A stretch of DNA of 64,000 nt from Rhodamnia argentea (lineage: Eukaryota; Streptophyta; Magnoliopsida; Myrtales; Myrtaceae): positions 3,082,001 to 3,146,000 of the forward strand of contig NC_063158.1 in assembly GCF_020921035.1 (NCBI RefSeq), in the 5' to 3' direction. Shown piece by piece: positions 11,929 through 22,398 of this stretch. Made by a program: the position numbers and the translations under genes. Below the pieces are notes generated by a model. The model did no database searches. It was not told the DNA's origin and was given only the letters and a program-made list of their open reading frames with translations. Position 1 is the first letter of the stretch; each line of letters starts with the position of its first letter.

Positions 11929-13234
11929 TTGAAGGCGGCCCATTTCTTTTCGTCTTCCCCTTGTTTGATGTTTTATTGGAAACTTCACTCTATTTTTTCT
12001 AGCTTGCAAGATCACATTTCACAGGTAGAGAAAGAAAAAGATATACCTGGTAGAGCGAGAGAGCGCTGCCTAGACAAATTCATTGTCCATGAATCTGTAG
12101 TTGCAATGGTTTCTTACTGACTACACATAGGTAAAGCGCAGAAACTTAAAAAGCATTTTGCCAGGAAAGGCAATAGTTAAGTACTAGAAAGCGAAAGGGG
12201 GCACTTATCTTCGTTTTTTTGTCATATGGATGCTATCTTGTTTGAGATGTTCCCAATTGTGAATGAAAAGGTTCCTTTCATTTTTCTCTCCTGGCAGTGT
12301 TATTGGTGACGATGTTCATAGTTCAGATACGTGGTAGAACAAATTGTGCAATACTTTTAAATCAATCTAATGAGTCTTATGTTACTATCGATGAGTTTAC
12401 ACTAGTTTTTTCTAGTTGTGCTATTTGGATATATTAAAGGAATTGCTTTAAGGACTTGCTAATTCTCCTTCTGAAATACCATATACTTGTATTTGTAGTT
12501 ATATGTTAAGGTTCTTGTTATTGATTATCACTTGGTGGACATATTCAAGAAACGAATATTCAATTTTTCAAAGCATTGATCGAGCATGCTCGGAGCATTT
12601 TTATTCTTCGGGCTTCACCTGGTCCTCGAGGGTTACGTCCTTACAGGCCGAAGAATCAATTAGCTCACCTCTGTTATCTTCACTAATATGAGTTGATCTC
12701 ACTTACTTGGACCTTCGGCTTTTGGATTTTCGCGGATAACCAATTTTGAAACTATAGTGGCTTTGCTAGTCCTGTTCCATGAGCCCGGATCCAAGCTTCC
12801 CTGACATATAGCAAGAACCAAGAACTATCCCAACTCCATCAAAATATTCGTTTACTCGATTATTGTTCATATCTGCAAGCGATGCTCGTTTGAACTTTGA
12901 TTGTATTTGCTGTCGAAGTCATTTGCATCCGAAAGCTATCTTAGTAAATGCTTGCTTCAACGGCCATGGGGTCCCTTGGAGAGGTTCCATTTGGACTCTC
13001 AAACATGGGGTGTTTCCAAGAGTTGACCATTGGCATGGGCATTGACATATTGGGTATGGACCAGCACCTTCCTTGCGGGGTATGGGCAAGGTGCTACCAC
13101 TTCTGGGTACTACCTAGCCAATTCCGGCCGAATCGAAGGCCAACCCTATTACACGAGCTCGTGCTCGAAGTGGACCATAATTGGACTTTTACCTATTAGG
13201 ATGGCACATACCTTAACATTGGTAAAAGTATAAA
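11929..13234. other. 3' region of the transporter gene and spacer
   Basis: The first few hundred bases presumably hold the 3' untranslated region; I see no decisive polyadenylation signal. A stretch at about 12940-13200 has a less AT-rich, coding-like composition but has stops in all frames within 60-85 codons and matches no family I recognise. No RNA gene was seen. Confidence 0.45.
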
Positions 13235-13745
13235 AAAAAAAATGTTAAATCTGTTGTATTGATATCAATTCAATTCTAAACTTTTCAATTGAACAAATTT
13301 AGCTCTAAATCTTTTTGCATTTGTGCCAATTCGGTCCATCCGACCAATTTTGACAAGAAATAGCTGATGTGGATACCGGCGACTCCACGTAGGATGATCA
13401 ATACCGACTTGGATTTTTTTTAATAATAATTTTTTCAAAAAGTTTTTTTCGCTCCCATTTTTCTCTTTCCCTGTTCTTATTGACGGTGGTTGGCTAGCCA
13501 CCGGCCACAACACATGACCGGCGAGGGCTGGCCTTGCCCGGGTGAGGTTGCCATCTTCGGTCATAGGTGGAGGTTGGTTTCACCGAGCTGGGGTTGGGGG
13601 GGGAGCATCGGCAATGTCCCCCTCGCTAGATCTGGTGAGGCTAGTCGCCCGAGCAAGGGTGGCCTGGCCAGACAACACTGGAATGAGGATAAGGCCGGCA
13701 AGGCTCACCCTGGCCTGGGCAAGGTTTGCCTCCCCCCTCGGTGCG
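13235..13745. repeat. One-sided copy of the 6.8-kb fold-back family
   Basis: The left part (about 13280-13350), with ctctaaatctttttgcattt, gtgccaattcggtcc and gaccaattttga, matches the left arm of the element at 6810-7425. As there, it runs through an AT-rich and T-rich stretch (about 13410-13460) into a GC-rich core (about 13485-13745) with GGCGAGGGC-like and ccttgcc-like words. No complementary right arm follows, so this copy is truncated or its right half has diverged beyond recognition. Confidence 0.5.
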
Positions 13746-14066
13746 AGATTTGAATGTCTCCTTGTACAAGAAAAGTGGTGTGGTAGAGAGAGAGAGTCTG
13801 ATTCGCGACGGGCTCGTTCGATATTGTATGTGCCTGTTCTAATGCAGATGTGACTTTGACTCGACATTCCGTGAAAATATTTAGGACTGTTGAGATTTTC
13901 TTTTCTTTTCTTTTTTACGCCGATGGTCGAGTCAAAATACATCGACCTAGCCTAAATCCCAGCCGGACGACGGATGGGACTCTCCACCTCAGTATATACG
14001 AATAGTCCACCAAGGGAGGCTATACGAGGCAGTCGCCGTAAGCGGGCGAGGTGGGTCCCACAGAGA
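13746..14066. other. Spacer between repeat and NUP50 promoter
   Basis: Contains a short GA-rich tract near 13786-13796 and no recognisable gene. An open frame starts at an ATG at 13974 and ends overlapping the NUP50 start codon, but it crosses the predicted promoter and is not treated as a gene. Confidence 0.4.
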
Positions 14067-14398
14067 TGGGCCACCACCAGTACCCCCACTCAGACAAATG
14101 ATCCACCCGCGTGGCCCAGGTGGACCTTGCCTCTTCCTGCTGATGACGAACAAATCGCACGGCCCCAATTGAATTTCACTTCACCACCTCATCTGACGGC
14201 CACGATCGGCCCATCAATTCTTTTTCTCCTTTTTTTTTCGGTTGAGAGCGCTCTCTCTCTCTCTGGCTGTCTCAATTTTCGCTTCCGGTGTGAACAGAGC
14301 GGAATTAGAAAATCTGCTGCAATTTTTGAAGAACGGAACCCTAATCAGTCCCCACCTGTTCTTGGCGTTCGATTCTCTCCTCCCAGCGCGGCGAAATC
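14067..14398 (+). promoter_or_regulatory. NUP50 promoter and leader with TGGGCC (site II) elements
   Basis: Three site II-type words occur: TGGGCC at 14067-14072 and the reverse form GGCCCA at 14113-14118 and 14208-14213. These are common in plant housekeeping promoters and bound by TCP factors. A CT-rich initiator-like stretch lies at about 14252-14265. A telo-box core, AACCCTA, is at 14337-14343, close to the start codon. There is no obvious TATA box. Between the CT stretch and 14399 I see no upstream ATG. Confidence 0.5.
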
Positions 14399-17300
14399 AT
14401 GAGCAGGAAACGCTTCGCCCCGTCGGCCTCCAACCCCGACGCCGCCGACTCCGCGGTGAGTCCCTCTCGGCTCCAAAAACCCTATCTTTGCTTCGATCCT
14501 GCGCCGGGCTTCTTCATCCCGCCTTTCCTTGTTGTTTTGGCAATGTGTTCGCTGGCAGTATCAGCCGGTGGAGCATTTGCATTGGCTACGTCTGTGGGGG
14601 GAAGTCACTGCTTTCTACCGTTCCCAGTTCGTGGTGAAAGCAAATCGTGGGGTGTCCAGCTTTGGACGTATGTGGGTTTTCGTTTCCTTCGGGAGCCCGT
14701 AGATGAAGTTGTTTGAGCTCTTATCGTGTAGTTTGGGAATCGGTTGTTGCATCGGTGTTAAGATGGTTTTGTCCGGAGTTGAGTTTGAGCTCGCTGGTGT
14801 GAACTTGTGCTTTTGGAACATCAGTTTCGAGTTGTGGATAAAAGTCTATTTAGTTCTTAGGCCTTCTAAATGTCGCTTTTTCCCTGCTCATATGGAACAA
14901 TAATTTATTTGGGAATTGAGTGTATTATGGGAAACGATGATGAATTGTCTGCATTATCTGCTCTTAGTGAGTTCAGAAACGGAAGCAGTGTGCTGTTGTG
15001 ATTTGTGGAGTTATTATTATGCAAGAAAGTTTAGGAAGTGAGATGGAGTATAGGGTGAGATGTGCATTAAAACATGGCAGTTGTTGCTTACTATTCGTTT
15101 TCCTTTAATTCAAATGCAGTTCTGGAATAAACGAGTAATGGCTGGATCAACTTTCGATGTCCATAGGGCTGAACCATCTCAACAGCAGTTCTTGGTGACA
15201 CCACCGCTCGATATGCACCGGGCTGAGTCATCTCGACAGCACGTGAGAGCTCTCAATACCCAATTTGCAAGGTTGGTGTTAATTATCTCCAATTTCTCCA
15301 TAGACATAAATCTGGCTTATTCTTCAATTGAATGGGTGGTAGATGCCCTATGGAGGTTCTCTAATGTTCTTATTTGGCTAAATAACGTTGTTTTCACCTC
15401 TTTATTTGGGACTCAGGGGCATCTTATCTTTAATTCGTGATTATGCCTTTTGTTCTGAACAGTTGGGTGCAAACACAGTTGAAGAATCATCCGGATGAGC
15501 TTTGGGAAGATGGCGTCCGCGACTACTTGAGTCATGCTTCAAGTATAAAGGTACTATTTCCCCTCTTCACTTTATGGTATGGTGATAGATCGGTATGTTT
15601 TGTGGGAGCTTAATCATGAAGTGCTACTACATGTTGCTCTACTAGAGCCTTTGCCCTGGTTATTATTTATAGTAAATCAGCAAATACCTGTGTACAACTG
15701 GTGTTTGTTATCCTTGAATAGTTGTGTGGAAGATTCTTTGTAAATTTAGAGCTTTTGGAGAATTTGTTGGCATGAATTGTAATGCTTTTCTGCAGTATCT
15801 AGGCACTTCCATTGCCAGAATGGTGTATTGAAATAATTGAAGGTTGCAATTCCAGTACTTAATTCATGTTTTATTGGGTATGTCAAACGCCAATCATCGG
15901 TTTGTCCAAGATGGTGGTACTTCTGATCCTTTTGCAAAGGATTGACTTTTCAGACGTGCTTGCTTACACTAGAAGTGATATATTTTATCTTTAGACCTGG
16001 CTTCTTTTGGGATTTCGGCTATAGGCCTGAATTGGAGAGAGTGGATAGTACGTCTATGATCTAATTATACTCTGTGATTTCGATAGAGCAAGCTGTGCCA
16101 GCATGCTTGGATCTATCTTTGTCATTTCAATGAGTATGATATTGCTATCCATCAGTAAGTTCCTTTAGAAATGTCACTGGTACCCATTGTGGACTGTTCA
16201 CGTTGAATATTTAATTGAAATAATGACAAAGGAAGGATCATAGTCTTCTTTTGGTTGATTTTGGCCTTTTTTTTTTAAATGTATGCCACACTCATGCTGG
16301 CTAACTGCATTTAGGCCCTATGCTTGCTTTTGTAAACTAATCACCATGTGAGAAAAGAGGATGATCAGAAGGGAGATTTCTTGCTTGAAGCATTCTGAAC
16401 ATAATTTCCTTTACTTGTTTATTTGCTGCATGAAGTGATCATTCCTCTCTGTGCATGCATCACACATGCTCATAGGTGCAGGTTTCATGAGGTCTGGTTC
16501 ATCTTGGTTATCTTGGTTGTTTCTGTGGCTGGAGAATGAGAAGTAGTATGTACTGTGTGAAGACAACCAATAGATCCCTGAACCTTGTTTAAGTTGTTTT
16601 CTCTAGTTAAAATGCAGCTTGTCACTAATCTTGATGCAGAATTGCTGATGATGTGTTCTGGCCATGAGTCCTTACCATGACGTGATACTTGTTGGTCTAT
16701 ACTGTTGTTGTAGGAGAAATTCAGTGATGTTGTCAACTGGCTCAAAGCAAATAGTTTAAAAGGGGAGAATTCGTCTACTGCAGGACCTCAAATTGCCGAA
16801 AGGAAACTGATATCTGAAGATAAATTGGCAAATTCATCTTTGGACAAGGTGAATTCAAATCCAACAAGTTCAACTTTGAGCTATTCTCCGTGGAGCTTGG
16901 GAGCATTTTCTGGTAGTCAAGTCAGTACTGGATTGTTCAACTCCGAAATGAAGCCAGTACCAGAAATTGAAGATAGTAAGATACAACCATCTCAGGAGAA
17001 GCCTGTCTTTACTCCATCCAGTAATGACACTAGTTTTGTGAGCCCATGGAGCTCAGGGGGGTTCTCCAGAAGCCAGCCGCCAGCCTATTCTGGTATGTAC
17101 AGTTGTTTGTGGACATGTTAATACACTCACTTTTAAATATGTCGCTTGAATTTGGCAGTTATTTTGGGGAGTATGTGTACAATTTTCTGTCTTCTAGAAT
17201 CTAATGACTAGGAGAAATTGCTGTTACAATGATTCCACAACATTTGATGGTTTTCCCAACAATACACGGTAATGTACTACATCTAATTTGGTGTTTGGAA

Positions 17301-20300
17301 TGCAAGGTGCATTGCTTCCCCCAACTTCAGAGGAAGGATATTTCTGGGACTAACCCACTAGTATGGTGCTAAAAAGAAAATTATATGCATGAAAGAAACA
17401 GACTCTAGGGTTTAACCCAACTGTGAATCCTTGGTTATCTCTTGTAAGGACATTGTTGTATTCATCCTTGGTTTTTATTTGTGTCAGGATTCCAAGGTTC
17501 TGCTCCTGCAAATGTTGATGCTTCTGATGATAAAGAAAATGGTAAGAAAAATCTAAACTATTGTCACAGGATATTCGGAAATGTGCTAAATTGTCCGATA
17601 GCATGGTAACACGAGTTCTCATGCCGTACTTAGTTTAAGATGGCTTAATTCATAAAAAAACTAACTCTTAGTCAGAATTTCATAGAAATGTTAGTATTGT
17701 GAATGATAGTAACGGTTTATGTATATAAGTTTTATGTTTATCTTTTGATGATAAAGTAGATTTTTTAGCATGGTTGCTTAGTCTGATTGGGCCCATAGAG
17801 GAAGAAGCATATCCATATGAAGTTGTTTCTCTATCATATACGTGCACAAAATTAAAATGTGATTGACGACATTATTTCTTCTTGTCGACAGAGGATGAGC
17901 TGGAGCAGCCTAGCAGCCCATCCGTGAAAAAATCCGAGGAAAGGGGAATCATGGTTGTCCATGAAGTTAAGTGCAAGCTTTATGTAAAGGTCAGAGTCTG
18001 CTTAGACTTATTTGATATTAAAATTCATTGCATGGAACCACTTCCTTTTTTATAATCTTCTGTTCATGGTGCTTGTTGACTCCTCATTTGTTCGTGTCTT
18101 TTTGGCTTTGGGAATTGTCTTGGGATGGCTGTGGCTATTTATGACAAGTGTCTATTGAGAGCAGTGTGATCATTTCTTACTTGAATAGGTCTTGGCTTGT
18201 TCCCTCTATGACTTTGTGATTGATTGGACACTGACAAATTTCATCCTCCTTTGGTTAAAAAGATGGCTTTACTATTTTCTTGCTAAGAACACAGCTTTGT
18301 AGTTTTGCTGTCGGAATCTCCAGCGCATTTCTCTTCTGGATGTCTTTTAATTATGGCCAAGTTACTTTATGCTAGAAGAAAAATATGGCCAGAAGAATAA
18401 GAGCATTTGACTAAGCTCATGCAAAAAAGGCTCTGGATGAGAACACAACTAGACTTTAGATGGATAGGTAAGCTTGCTTGTAGTGCTAGTCTGTGCTAAA
18501 ACATTTGGGTAAGTGATCAGCTGATGAACTGACTCTTGATTTTACCACCTGGAAAATATCTCATTAAAGTGTTGCAATCACTGATATGTGTGAGATGTAA
18601 ATGATATGACTAAGTGTGTCAAATGGTTCAGTTCGGTTCGCTTTTCTTGAAAACCGAACCGAACCATCAGCATACAAGTCTGAACTGAACTGAATCTCGC
18701 CCTGAACTGAATACGAACTGAACCAAAAATTCAGTTCGGTTCGGTTTTTCTTTTTAGATTTTGATTTTTTTTTTCCTTTTTCTTTCTTTTTCTTCTTTTT
18801 TGGGCTGAGGGTCGGCGGCCCCTGGGCGAGGGCTTCGTGGCCCTCGCTGGCGCCATGAGGGCCTTGGTGAGGGCGTTGCGCAGCTGGCCCTCAGCCAGTG
18901 GCCGGCGGCCCAGCTGGACCTCAGCCCCAAAAAAGAAATGATAAGAGAAAGGAAAAAAATGTTATTTTGGAGATTTTCAGTGCAATTTGGTTAACTGAAC
19001 TTGAAATGGTTATTTTTCAATTACTTGAACTGAAAATCGAACTGAACCGAACCAAAATACACAAAATTTTCAGTTCCTTTGGGTTCGCAGTTCTGTTCGG
19101 TTTTCAATTCAGATTTGACACCTCTACATATGACGGATGTATCAATAAACTGTCTGCTCTGCCTATTGCCGAGCACTGACAGCTGACAAGCAATGCATGC
19201 TTGGATTGCTGATTCTGTCCCCTGATCACTTCACACCTGCGGCAGTAGAATTTGATGGGGTCAATCATTGGCATTGTCATTCTCCAACAGTAATTTTTCA
19301 TGACGACTACTTGGGAATTTTGTACAAGTTCATAACTTTTATTCACTTTCTCTAGGTACTTTTCAAGACGGATAGCACCGCTATCTTTGAATACAAATTG
19401 GAGCTGAAAAAAAATTCCACATTGGCAATAGTGTATTATACAAGTAAATGCTGAAAATATGGCACCGTACATCATGATATATGTTCCTCAAAGTCTTGGC
19501 ATAGCTGGCAAAATTTTTGCATGATGGATTACTTTGGCCAGATTTGATGAGAATCACTGATTTCATGATATCAGTGCACGGCTATAACTTGGGATGTGTT
19601 CTCACAAACATTAATATTGCTCGCTCTTGACATGTCTAGTCCACCGATCCTGCTGATAAGGATGCATGGAAAGATAAAGGTGCGGGTCAGCTTTCCATCA
19701 AATGTAAAGAGGGTGAAAGCAAGGGAACAAAAGAATCCAAACCAACAATCGTGGTTCGGAACGATGTAGGTGTCCTCACTTCTCACGTGTTTTGTTTTCT
19801 AAGCTGTCTGAAATGATATTGTGGAATGCCCATGCCACTTATTGCTTGACCATATGCATCATTATCTCCTGTCCTTATTTAAATCTTTTCTTGTTTACTG
19901 CAGGTGGGAAAGCTGTTGCTTAATGCTTTGATATACCCAGGCATCAAGACAAACTCTCAGAAGAATTCTATAGTTGCAATATTCCATACTGCGGTAATAC
20001 ATTTTGCTGTTGCATAGATGAACAGTATCGAGTTCTTCATCATTCTTGGTAACATGACAACCCTTGATTTAGTCGTTTTTGCACTGCTATCTTGGATAGT
20101 TGAATGGGAAGAACAATCTTGCTCCTAGAATTTTCTTTTTGGCCAACACATGGATGGAAGTGGTAGTAATTTCCGGTGATTCCAGCCAAATCTTGATAAT
20201 CATTGTTGGTGCTGCTTTGAATAAACATCATCTGGCGTTGGTAATATCATTTTGCCATTTGTGCTTGTAGGATGATGGAGGCAGCAACGAAAAAGTCGTG

Positions 20301-20387
20301 GCACGCACCTTCTTAATCAGGACTAAGACACAAGAGGACCGCGATAAATTGGCAACGGCAATCCAAGAATACGCCCCTACTTCTTGA
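14399..20387 (+). CDS. NUP50: NUP50-type nucleoporin with C-terminal Ran-binding domain
   Basis: Nine exons: 14399-14455, 15120-15271, 15463-15550, 16714-17092, 17488-17541, 17892-17989, 19640-19765, 19904-19993 and 20271-20387. All introns are GT-AG and all junctions keep frame, giving 386 aa. The N terminus (KRFAPSAS..., then FWNKRVMAGSTFDVHRAEPS across the first junction) resembles the basic N-terminal motif of plant NUP50 proteins, which bind importin alpha. The middle is Ser/Pro-rich and hydrophilic, with two imperfect copies of a SPWSxGxFSxSQ motif, taking the place of FG repeats. The C-terminal RanBD1 domain spans about residues 262-384 (VVHEVKCKLYVK, then GKLLLNALIYPGIKTN and ending near AIQEYAPTS). 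The expected role is at the nuclear-pore basket, helping RanGTP release import cargo. Intron 6 (17990-19639) carries a hAT-type miniature element. Confidence 0.92.
18611..19126. mobile_element. hAT-type miniature element in NUP50 intron 6
   Basis: A 516-bp insertion starts taagtgtgtcaaat and ends atttgacacctcta, so the ends are inverted repeats of the TAxxxGTGTCAAAT type. It is flanked by 8-bp direct repeats, gatatgac (18603-18610) and catatgac (19127-19134), which match at 7 of 8 positions. An 8-bp target duplication and a terminal GTGTCAA are typical of the hAT superfamily. Subterminal ggttcggttcgg-like words occur in both orientations. The centre (about 18800-18930) is a GC-rich block flanked by CT-rich and GA-rich tracts. 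It encodes no transposase, so it is non-autonomous. All flanking NUP50 splice sites are intact. Confidence 0.85.
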
Positions 20388-21514
20388 CAGTTACCGCATG
20401 TACCATTATATATTTTGATTTGTTAGGAAAATTTGCATAATTTTACCCCTTCTATTCTCAGTTCCTTTCATTTTGACCCCCCTGAAACTCGCAATTATTG
20501 CACATTGAGGCCGTGCCGTCCACTCTTTTAGCATCAAATAGCAAGTAGAGCCAATTTTTTATTTTGCGAATTTATCATTACCAGTAGCCATGCTTGTGGT
20601 GTAGCATAATTATGAGTTAATTCTATTGGACATGCCAGCAGTCGGTCAATTACTTTCTGAGTAGCTCTATTCGCGTTACGTATATTTGGCTCTTTTCCTT
20701 GAGGATGGAGGCGAAATGAATGCGGTAAGGACTGCTTCCTTTCTATTACTTTCTAATTCAATTACTTTTATGACCAAGGAAAAAAAAAAAAGAAGTCAAT
20801 TACGCCATTCGCGCTGAAAGAGAGTAGATTTTAGAGAACATTCTTGATCAAGTGGATTTATTGGCTTGAACTTTGCTATATCTGGGAAAGTAGGAAGAAC
20901 GAAAATTTAAGTGAAAAATTGCGAACTAAAGTTTTGCGTGACAAGGAAAGGGAGGAACTTTCGAAATTAAAGGTGTTTTCTTTTTCTTTTCCTTCGTCTT
21001 TGATCCCACTGAAAATAGCACTTGTTCGGGCATTATATATGAATGCCATGAAACGTATGTCCAGAAGATTGTTTTTTTTTTTTTTTTCTAATCATATGTT
21101 TCGCTGTCCAAATGCGGCATTCTATTTTTACAAGTTATTCTCGAAATCTCGTGCTTTTGTATTGAGTGAGTGCTAGTCAATGGTCGAAAATCAAAAAGTT
21201 TTCAGTTGTAGAATGATTATTTTCCGTGTATGGCTCGAGTCTCTTAGGTCGTAACTTCTCATCGGGCTTGATTTACTAATCATGCTATGGCTAATGTTGC
21301 TTAAACTTTGTTTATAGAAATGAGGCATGCTTGATTCTAGATAATGCAATCCCAAATTGTGAATCATACAAATTGAAGCAAAATTTCTTAATAATAAATA
21401 CATTTTTTTGTAGGTCAAAATGATATGATACTTCAAGTAATGATTTTTTGAGTGGAAGATGTAGAACGATTGCAAGAATATATATATATTAGTCGGCGAA
21501 TCCCGTCACAAATT
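20388..21514. other. Spacer between NUP50 and tRNA-Gly
   Basis: Should contain the NUP50 3' untranslated region just after 20387. The rest is AT-rich with a T-run at about 21072-21088. I see no gene. Immediately before the tRNA there is a TATA-like (TA)n stretch at about 21479-21489 and a CAA-containing stretch (cacaaatt, 21507-21514), both usual for plant tRNA genes. Confidence 0.5.
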
Positions 21515-21586
21515 GCGTTTGTAGTCCAACGGTTAGGATAATTGCCTTCCAAGCAATAGACCCGGGTTCGACTCCCGGCAAACGCA
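21515..21586 (+). tRNA. tRNA-Gly (anticodon TCC)
   Basis: A complete 72-nt cloverleaf. The acceptor stem pairs GCGTTTG (21515-21521) with CAAACGC (21579-21585), with discriminator A at 21586. The D arm contains the usual box A-like TAGTCCAACGGTTAGGATA. The anticodon stem ATTGC/GCAAT encloses the 7-nt loop CTTCCAA, so the anticodon is TCC. The T arm carries GGTTCGACTCC, a standard box B. There is no intron and no encoded CCA. A TTTT terminator for RNA polymerase III follows directly at 21587-21590. Confidence 0.97.
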
Positions 21587-22398
21587 TTTTATGGTACCTC
21601 ATTGAAATTACTTGTGTAATTATCTTTTTTTTTTTTCTAAAAGTTTGACAAATGGCCTCTCAACGGCGTTTTCTTTGTTTTTGCTTAGGGAGGTAATGGA
21701 CTAGTTATAAGTCGTCCTATTGCTGATCTTAATCCTTTATTTTGTTCGAGTCACTATGCTTAAAGTGGATAGAAAATCAAAGACAGCCCTATTTTGTCTT
21801 AGACGTAACCATTCATTCCCCGTTCAATTTTGCGCCCAAGCTGTCATCGAGACGACACCTGATGTGGTGTCTGACGAGCAGTGAATTCTCTTCTAATAGC
21901 CAATCGGCCCGACGGGGCGTATCACAGGCATTAAGATCTTCTCAATGTCAGTCGTAAGCTGCTGGAAAAATCTGTCGGTGTTTCACATAGCTTGACGTCT
22001 CCCTATCAAGCTCTCAGAAACCACAAAGAGTTCAAAAAGACTCGTCCAAGTTATCACCTAGGTACAGTTAGAGAAAGCCATCTGACGAATTTATACAAAC
22101 TTATATAAGCACTTCACGAGTCCGCGTGCGTAACCACTCAAAACTTTTTCATTAGTAAGTACAATACAATCTACATATCATCCAGCTGAACTTCCACGAT
22201 CAGTTAAATGTCAAGGCAAAAGCACAATCTAACCAAACATACCCATCCAAACTTCCTACTCGATTGAAATAAATTTCTGACTCATCAGGTTGTAGTGATG
22301 TTGCCATCAAGCTCGACAGTGTCTCATTTTGTGCCGCCAAATGTCGGCACGCAGGACTGCACTCTCGCCTGTTACCATTACAACGTAGTTCGGTTCTC
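21587..22398. other. Spacer and PEPKR1 3' untranslated region
   Basis: The right part (roughly 22150-22398) is likely the 3' untranslated region of the minus-strand kinase gene. A T-run lies at about 21627-21636. I recognise no other gene. Confidence 0.5.

Noticed and set aside
13974..14402. A 142-codon ATG frame ending across the NUP50 start (ATGA overlap)
   Set aside because: It runs through the predicted promoter and has low-complexity composition without motifs. The predicted leader begins after its start codon.
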